This document shows, piece by piece, positions 32,871-40,545 of a stretch of 53,112 bases of DNA. Each line of letters starts with the position of its first letter. Positions within the stretch are counted from its first letter, which is position 1. The DNA is taken from contig JBJTIF010000078.1 of assembly GCA_046094825.1 (NCBI GenBank), positions 1-53,112 of the forward strand, given 5' to 3'. Below the pieces are notes generated by a model. It had not been told where the DNA came from and did no database searches. It saw nothing but the letters and a program-made list of their open reading frames with translations. Both the position numbers and the translations under genes were made by a program. This stretch comes from JBJTIF01 sp046094825 (lineage in GTDB: Bacteria > Actinomycetota > UBA4738 > HRBIN12).

Positions 32871-33431
32871 TCAGATGAACAGCGTGACGTTGGCCTTGCG
32901 CGCCTCGGAGAGGAACGCCGCCGCGCCGCCGTACTCGACGCCGTCGATGAAGTCCTTCTCCGTGTACCCGAACACGTCCATCGTCATCGTGCAGCCGATG
33001 AGCCGAACGCCGCTCTCGAGCGCGAGCGCCCGGAGCTCCTCGACGTCGGCGACGCCCTTCTTCTTGAACTTCTGCTTCATCATCCACGTCGCGCCCGGCA
33101 CCATGCCCGGGATCACCGTCGCGAGCTGGGGCATCGGGATCGGCATCGGCATCGCCGGGTTGCCGGTCGGACCGACCCGCACCGTGCGCCCGAAGTTCTT
33201 CTTCAGGATGTTCAGGCCGTAGAACGTGAAGAAGACCGAGCACTCCATGCCCGCGGCCGCCGCGGCGTTCGCGAGGATCAGGGGCGGGTACGCCCAGTCG
33301 AGCGTGCCCTTCGACGCGATGATCGCGGCCTTCTTCGACCCGGGATCCTTCGCCTTCGCGAGCTCGTCGCGGACGATCGAACGGATCTGCTCCTCGGTGA
33401 GACCGGCGAGCGAGCGTTCATCCTGCAACAT
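32871..33431 (-). CDS. DsrE2-like (DsrE/DsrF/DrsH family) sulfur carrier protein
   Basis: 186 aa. The segment GMECSVFFTFYGLNILKK (Cys64) and IGCTMTMDVFGY (Cys147) match the DsrE2 subgroup, where the second Cys binds sulfane sulfur. A methionine/proline-rich loop (PMPIPMPQ) and a hydrophobic stretch suggest membrane association, as proposed for DsrE2. dsrE2-tusA-rhodanese sets are typical of sulfur oxidisers. The start overlaps the end of the TorD-like gene by 14 bp. Confidence 0.9.
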   Translation of the reverse strand: MLQDERSLAGLTEEQIRSIVRDELAKAKDPGSKKAAIIASKGTLDWAYPPLILANAAAAAGMECSVFFTFYGLNILKKNFGRTVRVGPTGNPAMPMPIPMPQLATVIPGMVPGATWMMKQKFKKKGVADVEELRALALESGVRLIGCTMTMDVFGYTEKDFIDGVEYGGAAAFLSEARKANVTLFI

Positions 33432-34275
33432 GCGCCGTCACCTCCTCGGTGATCGTCCGCGCGGTGCGTTCCGCGCGGGCGAGCCACCATCCTGCCACGG
33501 CGTCCGCGTCGACCGGACCGACGCCGTGGATGACCGCCTGTCGGGCGGCCTCCTCGCCGAGCCACGCGACCGTGGCCCGGAGGTCCTGCTCCGCCATCGC
33601 CCGCAGGGCGTAGGCGCGCTCACCCATGCGGATGCCGACGCCGACGGCGCGCGCGCCACGGACGACGTCGGTGCGGGTGAGGACGATGCCGGTGCGCACC
33701 GGGGCGGTCGCCACGGCGAGCACGCCGGCGGCGTCGGCCGGCGGCGGGGCCGCGGCGCGGAGCGCGACCGGCAGGAGGTCGGGGCGGCCGAGGTCGTCGG
33801 CCTCGGCGGCGAGCGCCGCGCGGACGGCGCCGGCCCACGCGACCTGGTGGTCGGTGCCGACGCGCTCGACGGCCGCGAGGAACGGACCGGTCCACGCGAG
33901 GAGGTGCTCCCACAGGAGCGCGCACCGCGCCTCGCGGCGCAGGAGCCGCTTCGCGGGATCGTCCTCGCGGTCCTCGAGATCGGCGAGCGACGCGAGGAGG
34001 CCGAGGAGCGACGCGAGGTGGTCGGGTTCGGCGGGCGGGACGAGGCCGAGCGCGCGCCAGAACCCCGCGATGCGGTCGCGCGCCTCCCCGCCGAGCATCC
34101 CCTCGTCGCCGAGGTAGACGGAGGCGAAGGGGTAGACGTCGAAGAGGAACGTCGCGGTCTCGTCGGCGGGGTCGCCGGGCGCCGGGAGCTCGAGCGCCTC
34201 GGTGAGCCGCGCCGTCTCGGGACCGGGACGCTCGCAGAGCGCGCCGAGCCCGCGGAGGAGGTCGGCGCGGCTCAC
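33418..34275 (-). CDS. TorD/DmsD-like molybdoenzyme assembly chaperone
   Basis: 285 aa, GTG start overlapping the stop of the molybdopterin oxidoreductase gene (GTGA). Mostly helical. An N-terminal TorD-like region (FLFDVYPFASVYLGDEGMLGGEA, then LGLVPPAEPDHLASLLGLLASL) carries the family's E-PDH motif. The extra C-terminal ~90 residues may form a second module. Such chaperones bind the apo-catalytic subunit and time Mo-cofactor insertion. Its location directly after the catalytic gene supports a dedicated role. Confidence 0.85.
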   Translation of the reverse strand: MSRADLLRGLGALCERPGPETARLTEALELPAPGDPADETATFLFDVYPFASVYLGDEGMLGGEARDRIAGFWRALGLVPPAEPDHLASLLGLLASLADLEDREDDPAKRLLRREARCALLWEHLLAWTGPFLAAVERVGTDHQVAWAGAVRAALAAEADDLGRPDLLPVALRAAAPPPADAAGVLAVATAPVRTGIVLTRTDVVRGARAVGVGIRMGERAYALRAMAEQDLRATVAWLGEEAARQAVIHGVGPVDADAVAGWWLARAERTARTITEEVTAHVAG

Positions 34276-37205
34276 CGAGGCTCCGGGATCGCGAAGACCT
34301 CGCGCGCGGGCTTCAGCGGACGCATGAACCAGTACGGACGTCGCGTGCCGTCGGGGGTGAAGCCCCGGACGTCGCGCGTCTTCTCGAGCCACTCGCGGTA
34401 GATCGCGTGCGAGCGCTCGGTGTCGACGTGGATGTCGCCGTACGCCTCGTCGGGTCGCGCGCGACGCACGCGGACGGCCTGGTGCCAGCAGTGCTGGCCG
34501 GAGATCGGGTCGGGGTGCACCGGGAACGTGAGGTTCTGGTGGACGCCGACATCGGTCCACCAGATGCGGGCGGTGTCGGGGTCGCTCGAGGCGAACGGGC
34601 GGGTCCCGGAGACGCGACGCATCCCCCAGCGCTCCCCGGCGCGATCGAGGTCGACCGTGGCCATGAGCTGGCGCTGCCCGTCCTCCGCGCCGCGGACCTT
34701 CCACCGGCCCATGTGGTGGCTGCACGCGACGACGCCGGGGCGGATGCCCTCGGTGACCCACGCCTTCACGACCATCGAGCCGGAGTGCGTCTCGACGGCG
34801 ACGAGGTCGCCGGTGCGCACGCCGACGCGCGCGGCATCGCTCGGGTGGAGCCAGAGCGGGTTCGTGTGCGCGATCTCGTCGAGCCACTTCGCGTTCGCGC
34901 TGCGGGTGTGGATCTGCACGGGGAGGCGGAACGTCGAGATGAGCGGCATCTCGCCGTCCTGGAGGGCCGACGGGTGGACGTGGCTCCGGATGTAGCCGGG
35001 GAGCACGTGCTCACGCCAGCCCCACGCGGCCATCGTGCCGGACCAGAACTCGAGCTTGCCGGAGGGCGTCGGGAACCCGCGGAGCACCTCACCGTCGACG
35101 CGCACGCCGACGGGACGACGCCCGGCGTCGTCGGGGTCGGGCGCGCCCATCGGCACGACGTTCGGATCGTCGGGCTTCGGCGTCCGCGTGTACACGCGAC
35201 CGAGGGGGGACTCCGCGACGTCCTCGAGCGCGGCGACGTCGACGGGTTCCTCGAAGATGCGGCCCATCCCCTTGCGGATCTCGAATGCCCCGTAGCGACG
35301 CATGTACCCGAGCGGCGTGAGGCCTTCCGCGGCGGCGGCCTCGGGGAGCCCCGGCACCGAGTGCTCGAACATCCAGCCGTAGTACTCGTCGACGGTGAGC
35401 TTCGTGCCGGGCTGCGCCTTCGACTCGTGGAACCTCCGGATACCGAGCGCGCCGTCGGGGTCGATCCGCCACGAGAGCTCGGTCCAGAACTCGTTCTCCT
35501 CCCAGACCTCGCCGGGGTTCGCCTCGCGGGTGTCGGTGACCGGGTGACCGAGCCGCTCGCGCGCGGTGCGCAGGACCGGCTGGCGGAACCCGATCCACTG
35601 CCCGTCGTACTGCTCGTACGAGTGCGTGTCGTGCCGCTCGGACCCGAGCCCCATCGGGAGCACGTAGTCCGCGAAGTGCGAGGTCTCCGACCACGTCGGG
35701 GTGAGCGCGACGTGGAGCCCGACCTTCGCGGGGTCCGTGAGGACCTCGATCCACGTGAACCCATCGGGGTTCGTCCAGACGGGGTTGTAGACGCGGCTGA
35801 AGTACACCTCGAGCCGACCGCGGCCCTCCTTCAGGAAGTGGGGGAGCAGGTACGAGAGCTCGTTGAGCGCGAGCGGGTACTCGAGTGGCCACGTGAGCTC
35901 GTTCCACGTGTGCGGGTGCGGTGGCGTGTGGATCGGCTTCGGCACGAACTTGTTCCAGGCGTTCGGGTAGAGCCCACCCGGCGTCGCGACCGCACCGAGG
36001 AGGGCGTTCAGGAGGAAGAGCGTGCGCGAGACCTGCCAGCCGCCGAGGTTGCCGGCCGCGGCCGAGCGCCACGAGTGCGTCGAGAACCGCGTCCCGGCAC
36101 CGGCGACCGCCTCCGCGACGCGCGCGATCTGCGCCTCGTCGACGCCGGACTCCGCGGCCGCGAAGGCGAACGTGTAGGCGGCGTAGAGCCCGCGGAGGAG
36201 TTCCTCGAATCGCTCGAAGGTGCCCGGCCCGCCGGCGTCCTCGTTCGCGAGGTACTCCTCCCAGTTCCACCAGCGGCGGACGAACTCCCGGTCGTACGCG
36301 CCGGTCGCGATCACGTGGTTCGCGATCGCGAGGAGGATCGCGGCCTCCGAACCCGGCCACGGCGACACCCACTCGTCCGCGTGCGTCGCGCTGTTCGACA
36401 GGCGCGTGTCGAAGACGATGAGCTTCGCGCCCGCGCCCTTCGCGTCCATGATCCGCTGCGCGTGCGGGTTGAAGTAGTGGCCCGCCTCGAGGTGCGACGA
36501 GACGAGGAGGATCACGTCGGCGTTCGCGTGGTCGGGGCTCGGGCGGTCGATGCCGGTCCACAGGTGGTAGCCCATCCGGGCGCCGGACGAGCAGACGTTC
36601 GTGTGGGAGTTGTGCCCGTCGACGCCCCACGACGCGAGGACGCGCTCGGTGAACCCGTCCTCGCCGGGTCGGCCCACGTGGTACATGACCTCGTTCGGTC
36701 GGCCCTCGGTGATCGCGGCACGGATCCGCGCGGCGATGTCGTCGAGCGCCTCGTCCCACGTGATCTGCTCCCAGCGACCGCCGCCGCGCTCCCCCGCACG
36801 ACGCAGCGGGTGGAGGATGCGGTCGGGGTCGGTGACCTGGTTCATCGTCGCCGGCCCCTTCGCGCAGTTGCGCCCGCGCGAGCCGGGGTGCTCGGGGTTG
36901 CCCTCGAACTTGCGGACGGTGAGCGTCTCGGGGTCGACGTACGCGAGGAGCCCGCACGCGGACTCGCAGTTGAAGCACGTCGTCGGGACGAGCATCGAGC
37001 GCTGCTCGACGCGACGCGGCCAGGCCTTCGAGTCGAGCTCCACCCAGTCGTCCCAGCGCTCCTTCGGCGGGAACGCCGCGAGGTGGATCCGCGAGGCGCC
37101 GGGGTAGAACGTCTCGCCACGCGCCTCGGTGTCGCGGCGCGCGGCGCTCACGCGCTCGGCGGCGCGCTCGACGTCGTCGCGGCGACGGGTGCGGTCGGCG
37201 CTCAT
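34272..37205 (-). CDS. Molybdopterin oxidoreductase catalytic subunit (SoeA/PsrA-like)
   Basis: 977 aa DMSO-reductase superfamily protein. N-terminal 4Fe-4S site C77-x2-C80-x3-C84...C114 (TCFNCESACGLLAYV and GRNCAKGP). A likely Mo ligand is Cys205 in HTNVCSSGARMG. The molydopterin-dinucleotide-binding C-terminal domain includes THSGSMVVKAWV. The N-terminus is charged and lacks a twin-arginine signal, so the enzyme should face the cytoplasm, as SoeA does. With the fused FeS-NrfD partner it forms a quinone-linked complex. Sulfite dehydrogenase is favoured by context; polysulfide or thiosulfate reductase is possible. It overlaps both neighbours by 4 bp. Confidence 0.88.
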   Translation of the reverse strand: MSADRTRRRDDVERAAERVSAARRDTEARGETFYPGASRIHLAAFPPKERWDDWVELDSKAWPRRVEQRSMLVPTTCFNCESACGLLAYVDPETLTVRKFEGNPEHPGSRGRNCAKGPATMNQVTDPDRILHPLRRAGERGGGRWEQITWDEALDDIAARIRAAITEGRPNEVMYHVGRPGEDGFTERVLASWGVDGHNSHTNVCSSGARMGYHLWTGIDRPSPDHANADVILLVSSHLEAGHYFNPHAQRIMDAKGAGAKLIVFDTRLSNSATHADEWVSPWPGSEAAILLAIANHVIATGAYDREFVRRWWNWEEYLANEDAGGPGTFERFEELLRGLYAAYTFAFAAAESGVDEAQIARVAEAVAGAGTRFSTHSWRSAAAGNLGGWQVSRTLFLLNALLGAVATPGGLYPNAWNKFVPKPIHTPPHPHTWNELTWPLEYPLALNELSYLLPHFLKEGRGRLEVYFSRVYNPVWTNPDGFTWIEVLTDPAKVGLHVALTPTWSETSHFADYVLPMGLGSERHDTHSYEQYDGQWIGFRQPVLRTARERLGHPVTDTREANPGEVWEENEFWTELSWRIDPDGALGIRRFHESKAQPGTKLTVDEYYGWMFEHSVPGLPEAAAAEGLTPLGYMRRYGAFEIRKGMGRIFEEPVDVAALEDVAESPLGRVYTRTPKPDDPNVVPMGAPDPDDAGRRPVGVRVDGEVLRGFPTPSGKLEFWSGTMAAWGWREHVLPGYIRSHVHPSALQDGEMPLISTFRLPVQIHTRSANAKWLDEIAHTNPLWLHPSDAARVGVRTGDLVAVETHSGSMVVKAWVTEGIRPGVVACSHHMGRWKVRGAEDGQRQLMATVDLDRAGERWGMRRVSGTRPFASSDPDTARIWWTDVGVHQNLTFPVHPDPISGQHCWHQAVRVRRARPDEAYGDIHVDTERSHAIYREWLEKTRDVRGFTPDGTRRPYWFMRPLKPAREVFAIPEPR

Positions 37206-38782
37206 GCGAGCGGCACCGACTGGCCGGCCTGGATGAACGCGTGCTCGTGGGCGAACAGCCCGACGAGGGCGGTGATCGCGGCGCCCGCGGCGCCGAGGCC
37301 GGCCGGGACCGGCAGGACGAGGAAGCCGAGCGCCGCGAGCGCGGCGACGACGCCGAGGCGGAACCACCACCGGTACCGCCCGCCGGTCATCTCGTGCGAC
37401 GCGAGCCGCGCGTGCGCGGTCGGATGCGGGAGCGTGACCTCGCCGAGGACGAACGCGAGGTGCGCGACGAGACCGACCGCGAGGGCGAGGGCGGAGGGAC
37501 CGATGGGCTCGCCGGTGGCCGCCGCGACGAGGATCGTCGCCGCCCCGCCGGCGAGGACCGCTTGGACCGCGATGTGCGGGGCGAGGAGCGGGCTCTGCCA
37601 GAGGTCCCGCGCCTTCGACTTCGCGAAGAGGAACGCCGTGTACACCGCGGCCATGAGCGCGAGCGGCCCGCCGGCGATCGCGAGCGGCAGGAGGAGGTCG
37701 TCCCGCCCGAGGATCGTCGCGAGGACGTGCGCCGATGCGACCGCGCCGTAGCCGAGGATGATGAACCCGCCGCGGACGAGCCAGCTCCGCCACTGCGGGC
37801 GCGTGAAGATCATGTAGAAGCGGAGCGGATGCTCGAGGTCCCAGATGAGGACTCCGCCGGTGATCGCGAGGAACGCGAGCCCGAGGACGGGGCCGATCCA
37901 CGTCCAGAGCGGGCTCGACGCGTCGAGCCGGCCGAGGAGGACGAGGAGGAGCGGGACGAGGTACGCGCCCGCGGCGACGTTCTTCGTCCAGGTGTAGAGC
38001 GCGACCCGCCAGTCCCACGGGATCGAGTGGGCGACGTCGTACGCGAGGACCGCCGCCGCCGAGGAGTTCCGACGTTCGCCCGCGGGCATCCCCGAGGTGA
38101 CGGCGTGGGTCCCGGAGGGCTGCTCGGACCACATGAAGATGCCCCCCGTCGGTCGCTCGGCGGCGAGCGGGTCGAGCGTGAACTGCGTCGCCCCCGTGTA
38201 GAAGAGCTTCGGATGCGTCTCCTTCTCCGGACGCCGGACGGCGACGGGCTCGCGCTGCGCGATCTGCGCCGCGAACGAATCCGGGTCGTGGAGGTCACCG
38301 ACGAGGATCGCGTTCACCGGACACACCGTGACGCAGGCGGGCTCGAGCCCCTGGTCGATCCGGTGCGCGCAGAGGTTGCACTTCTCCGCGGAGTGGTCCT
38401 CGGGGTTGATGAAGATCGCGTCGTACGGGCACGCGGCGATGCACGCCTTGCACCCGATGCAGATCGACTTGTCGAAGTCGACGATGCCGTCGTCGCGACG
38501 GTGCATCGCCGAGGTGGGGCACGCGGCGACGCACGGCGCATCCTCGCACTGGTTGCAGCGCGTCACCTGGTACGCGCGGCGCGCCTGGGGGAAGACGCCG
38601 ACGTCGACGTACTTCACGTACGTGCGCGTGACCCCGAGCGGCACCTCGTTCTCCGCCTTGCACGCGGTCGTGCACGCATGGCACCCGATGCACCGCGACT
38701 GATCGAGGACCTTGATCCACTTCGGGGGCGCGGACGGCCCGGACCGCGAGGGTGCGACCGGCGGGTCGAGCTCCGTGACCAT
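37202..38782 (-). CDS. Fused ferredoxin-type FeS and NrfD/DmsC membrane subunit
   Basis: 526 aa, starting at MVTELDPP; that ATG shares a base with the ArsR stop. Residues 25-160 hold 16 Cys in four cluster motifs (C31/34/37/41, C76/79/84/88, C108/111/114/118, C135/138/150/154), like PsrB/SoeB. A linker (about 190-245) leads to about eight transmembrane helices resembling NrfD/PsrC/SoeC. Electron-transfer and quinone-binding subunits are usually separate proteins; here they are one chain. Electrons would pass between the Mo site and menaquinone/ubiquinone in the membrane. Confidence 0.9.
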   Translation of the reverse strand: MVTELDPPVAPSRSGPSAPPKWIKVLDQSRCIGCHACTTACKAENEVPLGVTRTYVKYVDVGVFPQARRAYQVTRCNQCEDAPCVAACPTSAMHRRDDGIVDFDKSICIGCKACIAACPYDAIFINPEDHSAEKCNLCAHRIDQGLEPACVTVCPVNAILVGDLHDPDSFAAQIAQREPVAVRRPEKETHPKLFYTGATQFTLDPLAAERPTGGIFMWSEQPSGTHAVTSGMPAGERRNSSAAAVLAYDVAHSIPWDWRVALYTWTKNVAAGAYLVPLLLVLLGRLDASSPLWTWIGPVLGLAFLAITGGVLIWDLEHPLRFYMIFTRPQWRSWLVRGGFIILGYGAVASAHVLATILGRDDLLLPLAIAGGPLALMAAVYTAFLFAKSKARDLWQSPLLAPHIAVQAVLAGGAATILVAAATGEPIGPSALALAVGLVAHLAFVLGEVTLPHPTAHARLASHEMTGGRYRWWFRLGVVAALAALGFLVLPVPAGLGAAGAAITALVGLFAHEHAFIQAGQSVPLA

Positions 38783-39087
38783 CAGCCGACCGCCCGTGCG
38801 GCGATGCTCCGGCACATGGCGTCGCAGAGCCCCTCGATCGTCGGGTCGGCGATCGCGTAGCGGACGGACCGACCGTCGCGCCGACGGCGCACGACGCCGC
38901 CGTCCTGGAGGCGGGAGAGGTGCTGCGAGACGTTCGGCAGGGAGGTTCCGACGAGGCGCGCGAGCTCGCCGACCGTGGCCCCGTCGTGCTCGAGGAGCGC
39001 GCGCACGACCCGCAGACGCGTCGGGTCGGACAGGAGCGCGAACCTGCGGGCCGCCTCGTCGAGGACGGCGTCGGGGACCCCGTGCAT
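38782..39087 (-). CDS. ArsR family transcriptional regulator
   Basis: 101 aa from ATG 39087; a GTG two codons upstream is possible. The winged helix contains LLSDPTRLRVVRALL and GELARLVGTSLPNVSQHLSRLQDGG. C-terminal helix Cys pair Cys88/Cys92 (LCDAMC) could bind metal or form a persulfide/disulfide switch; the Cys in helix 3 used by SqrR/BigR is missing. First gene of the seven-gene sulfur operon, with a 1-base stop/start overlap to the FeS-NrfD gene, so it is probably autoregulatory. Confidence 0.88.
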   Translation of the reverse strand: MHGVPDAVLDEAARRFALLSDPTRLRVVRALLEHDGATVGELARLVGTSLPNVSQHLSRLQDGGVVRRRRDGRSVRYAIADPTIEGLCDAMCRSIAARAVG

Positions 39088-39165
39088 GCGCACGACCCTA
39101 CGCCTCGTTTCAGCGGTCGGTCAAGCGTCGAAATGAACGCGGGGCGGGCGGGGTAGCCTCGGAGC
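39088..39165 (-). promoter_or_regulatory. Promoter/operator region of the sulfur operon
   Basis: Reading leftward, TTGACC and TAGGGT are spaced by 18 bp, the latter ending about 8 nt before the ArsR ATG, so the transcript may be leaderless or nearly so. An imperfect dyad (CGTTTCA ... TGAACG, about 39106-39139) covers the -35 side and could be the ArsR operator. The divergent hypothetical gene begins at 39166. Confidence 0.4.
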
Positions 39166-39810
39166 GTGGCCGACGTGCTCCGCTTCGACGGGTGGATCCT
39201 CGGCGCGTCGTTCGCCTCGGGGCACACGCTCGTGTTCGGCCGCTGGCACGACTCGCCGTTCGGCGGGTTCGCCGACCTCATGCGGCTCGATCCCGACGGG
39301 GCGCGCACGCTCGTCGCCCCGCTCGCCGAGGTCGAACGGTTCGTGGACGCGCACTACCGGTTCGATCGCGTCGAACGCGCGCCGGTCGCGGTGGAGCGCG
39401 AGGGCGACCGGATCGTCGCGACCGCCGGCGACCTCACGCTCGAGCTCGACGTCGAGGGCGCGGGCCTCGTGTCGCTGCTCCTTCGGCTGCGACCGCGTCC
39501 GCTCCGCACCTGGCCGGCGTGGATCGGCATCGAGGACCGCGTGTTCCGGCCGCTCGTCGCCCCGTTCCTCGGTGGCGGCGGGATGGGCGGCATCCACGCC
39601 CGGGGCACGACGCGCGCGGGCGCGCGCCAGTGGTACGGGATCCACGACCTCCGGTGGGCGCGCGCCCGCGCGCGGATCGGCGATCGCGACCTCGGAGCGT
39701 CGGTCGCGCCGACCGGACCCGCGGGCTTCGGGGCGAGCGAGTTCCCGGGCCGTCCCGCGCTCGTGCGCGTGACGTCGCTCATCGAACGCGTCGGCGCGGA
39801 CGGTTCCTAG
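39166..39810 (+). CDS. Hypothetical protein
   Basis: 214 aa, GTG start behind GGAG. No signal peptide or transmembrane helix. Begins LRFDGWILGASFASGHTLVFGRW and has a Gly-rich loop FLGGGGMGGIHARGTT near residue 140, with alternating hydrophobic strands suggesting a beta-rich fold. I do not recognise the family. It diverges from the sulfur operon, and its stop codon overlaps the convergent neighbour's stop in a shared CTAG. Confidence 0.65.
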   Translation: MADVLRFDGWILGASFASGHTLVFGRWHDSPFGGFADLMRLDPDGARTLVAPLAEVERFVDAHYRFDRVERAPVAVEREGDRIVATAGDLTLELDVEGAGLVSLLLRLRPRPLRTWPAWIGIEDRVFRPLVAPFLGGGGMGGIHARGTTRAGARQWYGIHDLRWARARARIGDRDLGASVAPTGPAGFGASEFPGRPALVRVTSLIERVGADGS

Positions 39811-40448
39811 GAGGGGTCGGCGGGGTCGGCGGGTTCGGCGCCCGAGACCGCGCGCGGTTCGGCGGCGGCGACGTCCTTCGGCAGCACCTCGGGGATCGTC
39901 ACCATCGGCGCCCCCTTCGCGTCGAGGAACTGCAGGACCGGTGTGCCGTCGGTCGTGAGGCCCACGATGCCGCGGAGCTCGCCCTCGGCGTTCAGGAGCC
40001 GCAGGATCGGCGCCCCCTCGGCGGTGAGCCCGAGCCGCGCGCGGACCTTCCCGTCCTCGTCCTGGAGGGAGATCGTCGGCGACCCCTGCTGCGCGAGCGA
40101 GTAGACGAACCCGAGCTCGCCGTTGCGGTTGCGGAGCGCGAGCGTCGGCGCGCCCTCGGTGCCGAGCCCGAACTTCGCGCGGACCTTCCCCTTGCGATCC
40201 ACCATCGCCATGCTCGCGGAGCCGTCCGAGAAGAGCCCGAACGTCGCGCGGACCTTCCCGTCGTCGTCGGCGATCGCGAGGCCCGCCGAGCCGTCGCCCT
40301 GGACGCCGAAGCGCGCGCGCAGACGTTCCTCGGCGCCGTAGAAGGAGAGGAAGGGGCTGTCGTCGGACCCGACGCCGAAGCGCGCGCGGACGCGCCCCTG
40401 GCTGTCCTCGATCTCGATCTCGGATGCGCGGATGCGCTTCTTCGACAT
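39807..40448 (-). CDS. 23-residue-repeat protein, probable beta-solenoid
   Basis: 213 aa with no signal peptide. From about residue 11 it consists of about eight consecutive units of exactly 23 residues following the pattern hydrophobic strand - D/N-x-x-G-x-V/L-R-A-x-F-G-L - x-x-x-G-S/A-P/A (for example DDGKVRATFGLFSDGSAS). A short acidic/Pro-Ala tail follows. Regular short units with Gly turns suggest a right- or left-handed beta-helix. Not assigned to a named family; possible roles are scaffolding or DNA/protein mimicry. Confidence 0.75.
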   Translation of the reverse strand: MSKKRIRASEIEIEDSQGRVRARFGVGSDDSPFLSFYGAEERLRARFGVQGDGSAGLAIADDDGKVRATFGLFSDGSASMAMVDRKGKVRAKFGLGTEGAPTLALRNRNGELGFVYSLAQQGSPTISLQDEDGKVRARLGLTAEGAPILRLLNAEGELRGIVGLTTDGTPVLQFLDAKGAPMVTIPEVLPKDVAAAEPRAVSGAEPADPADPS

Positions 40449-40545
40449 GGGGCGCCTCGCCGTCGGGGGGCGAACCCCGCAAGTGTGCCTCCCCCGGGGA
40501 GCCTTGTCCACGCTCCCGGCGTCGCCGCGGGAAGCGTCGGGAGGG

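Noticed and set aside
34407..37751. Very long open frame (over 1,100 codons) on the plus strand opposite the molybdenum oxidoreductase
   Set aside because: Antisense shadow produced by GC-rich third positions; the translation is Arg/Asp/Glu/Val-rich without any domain, while the minus strand encodes a complete enzyme with cofactor motifs.
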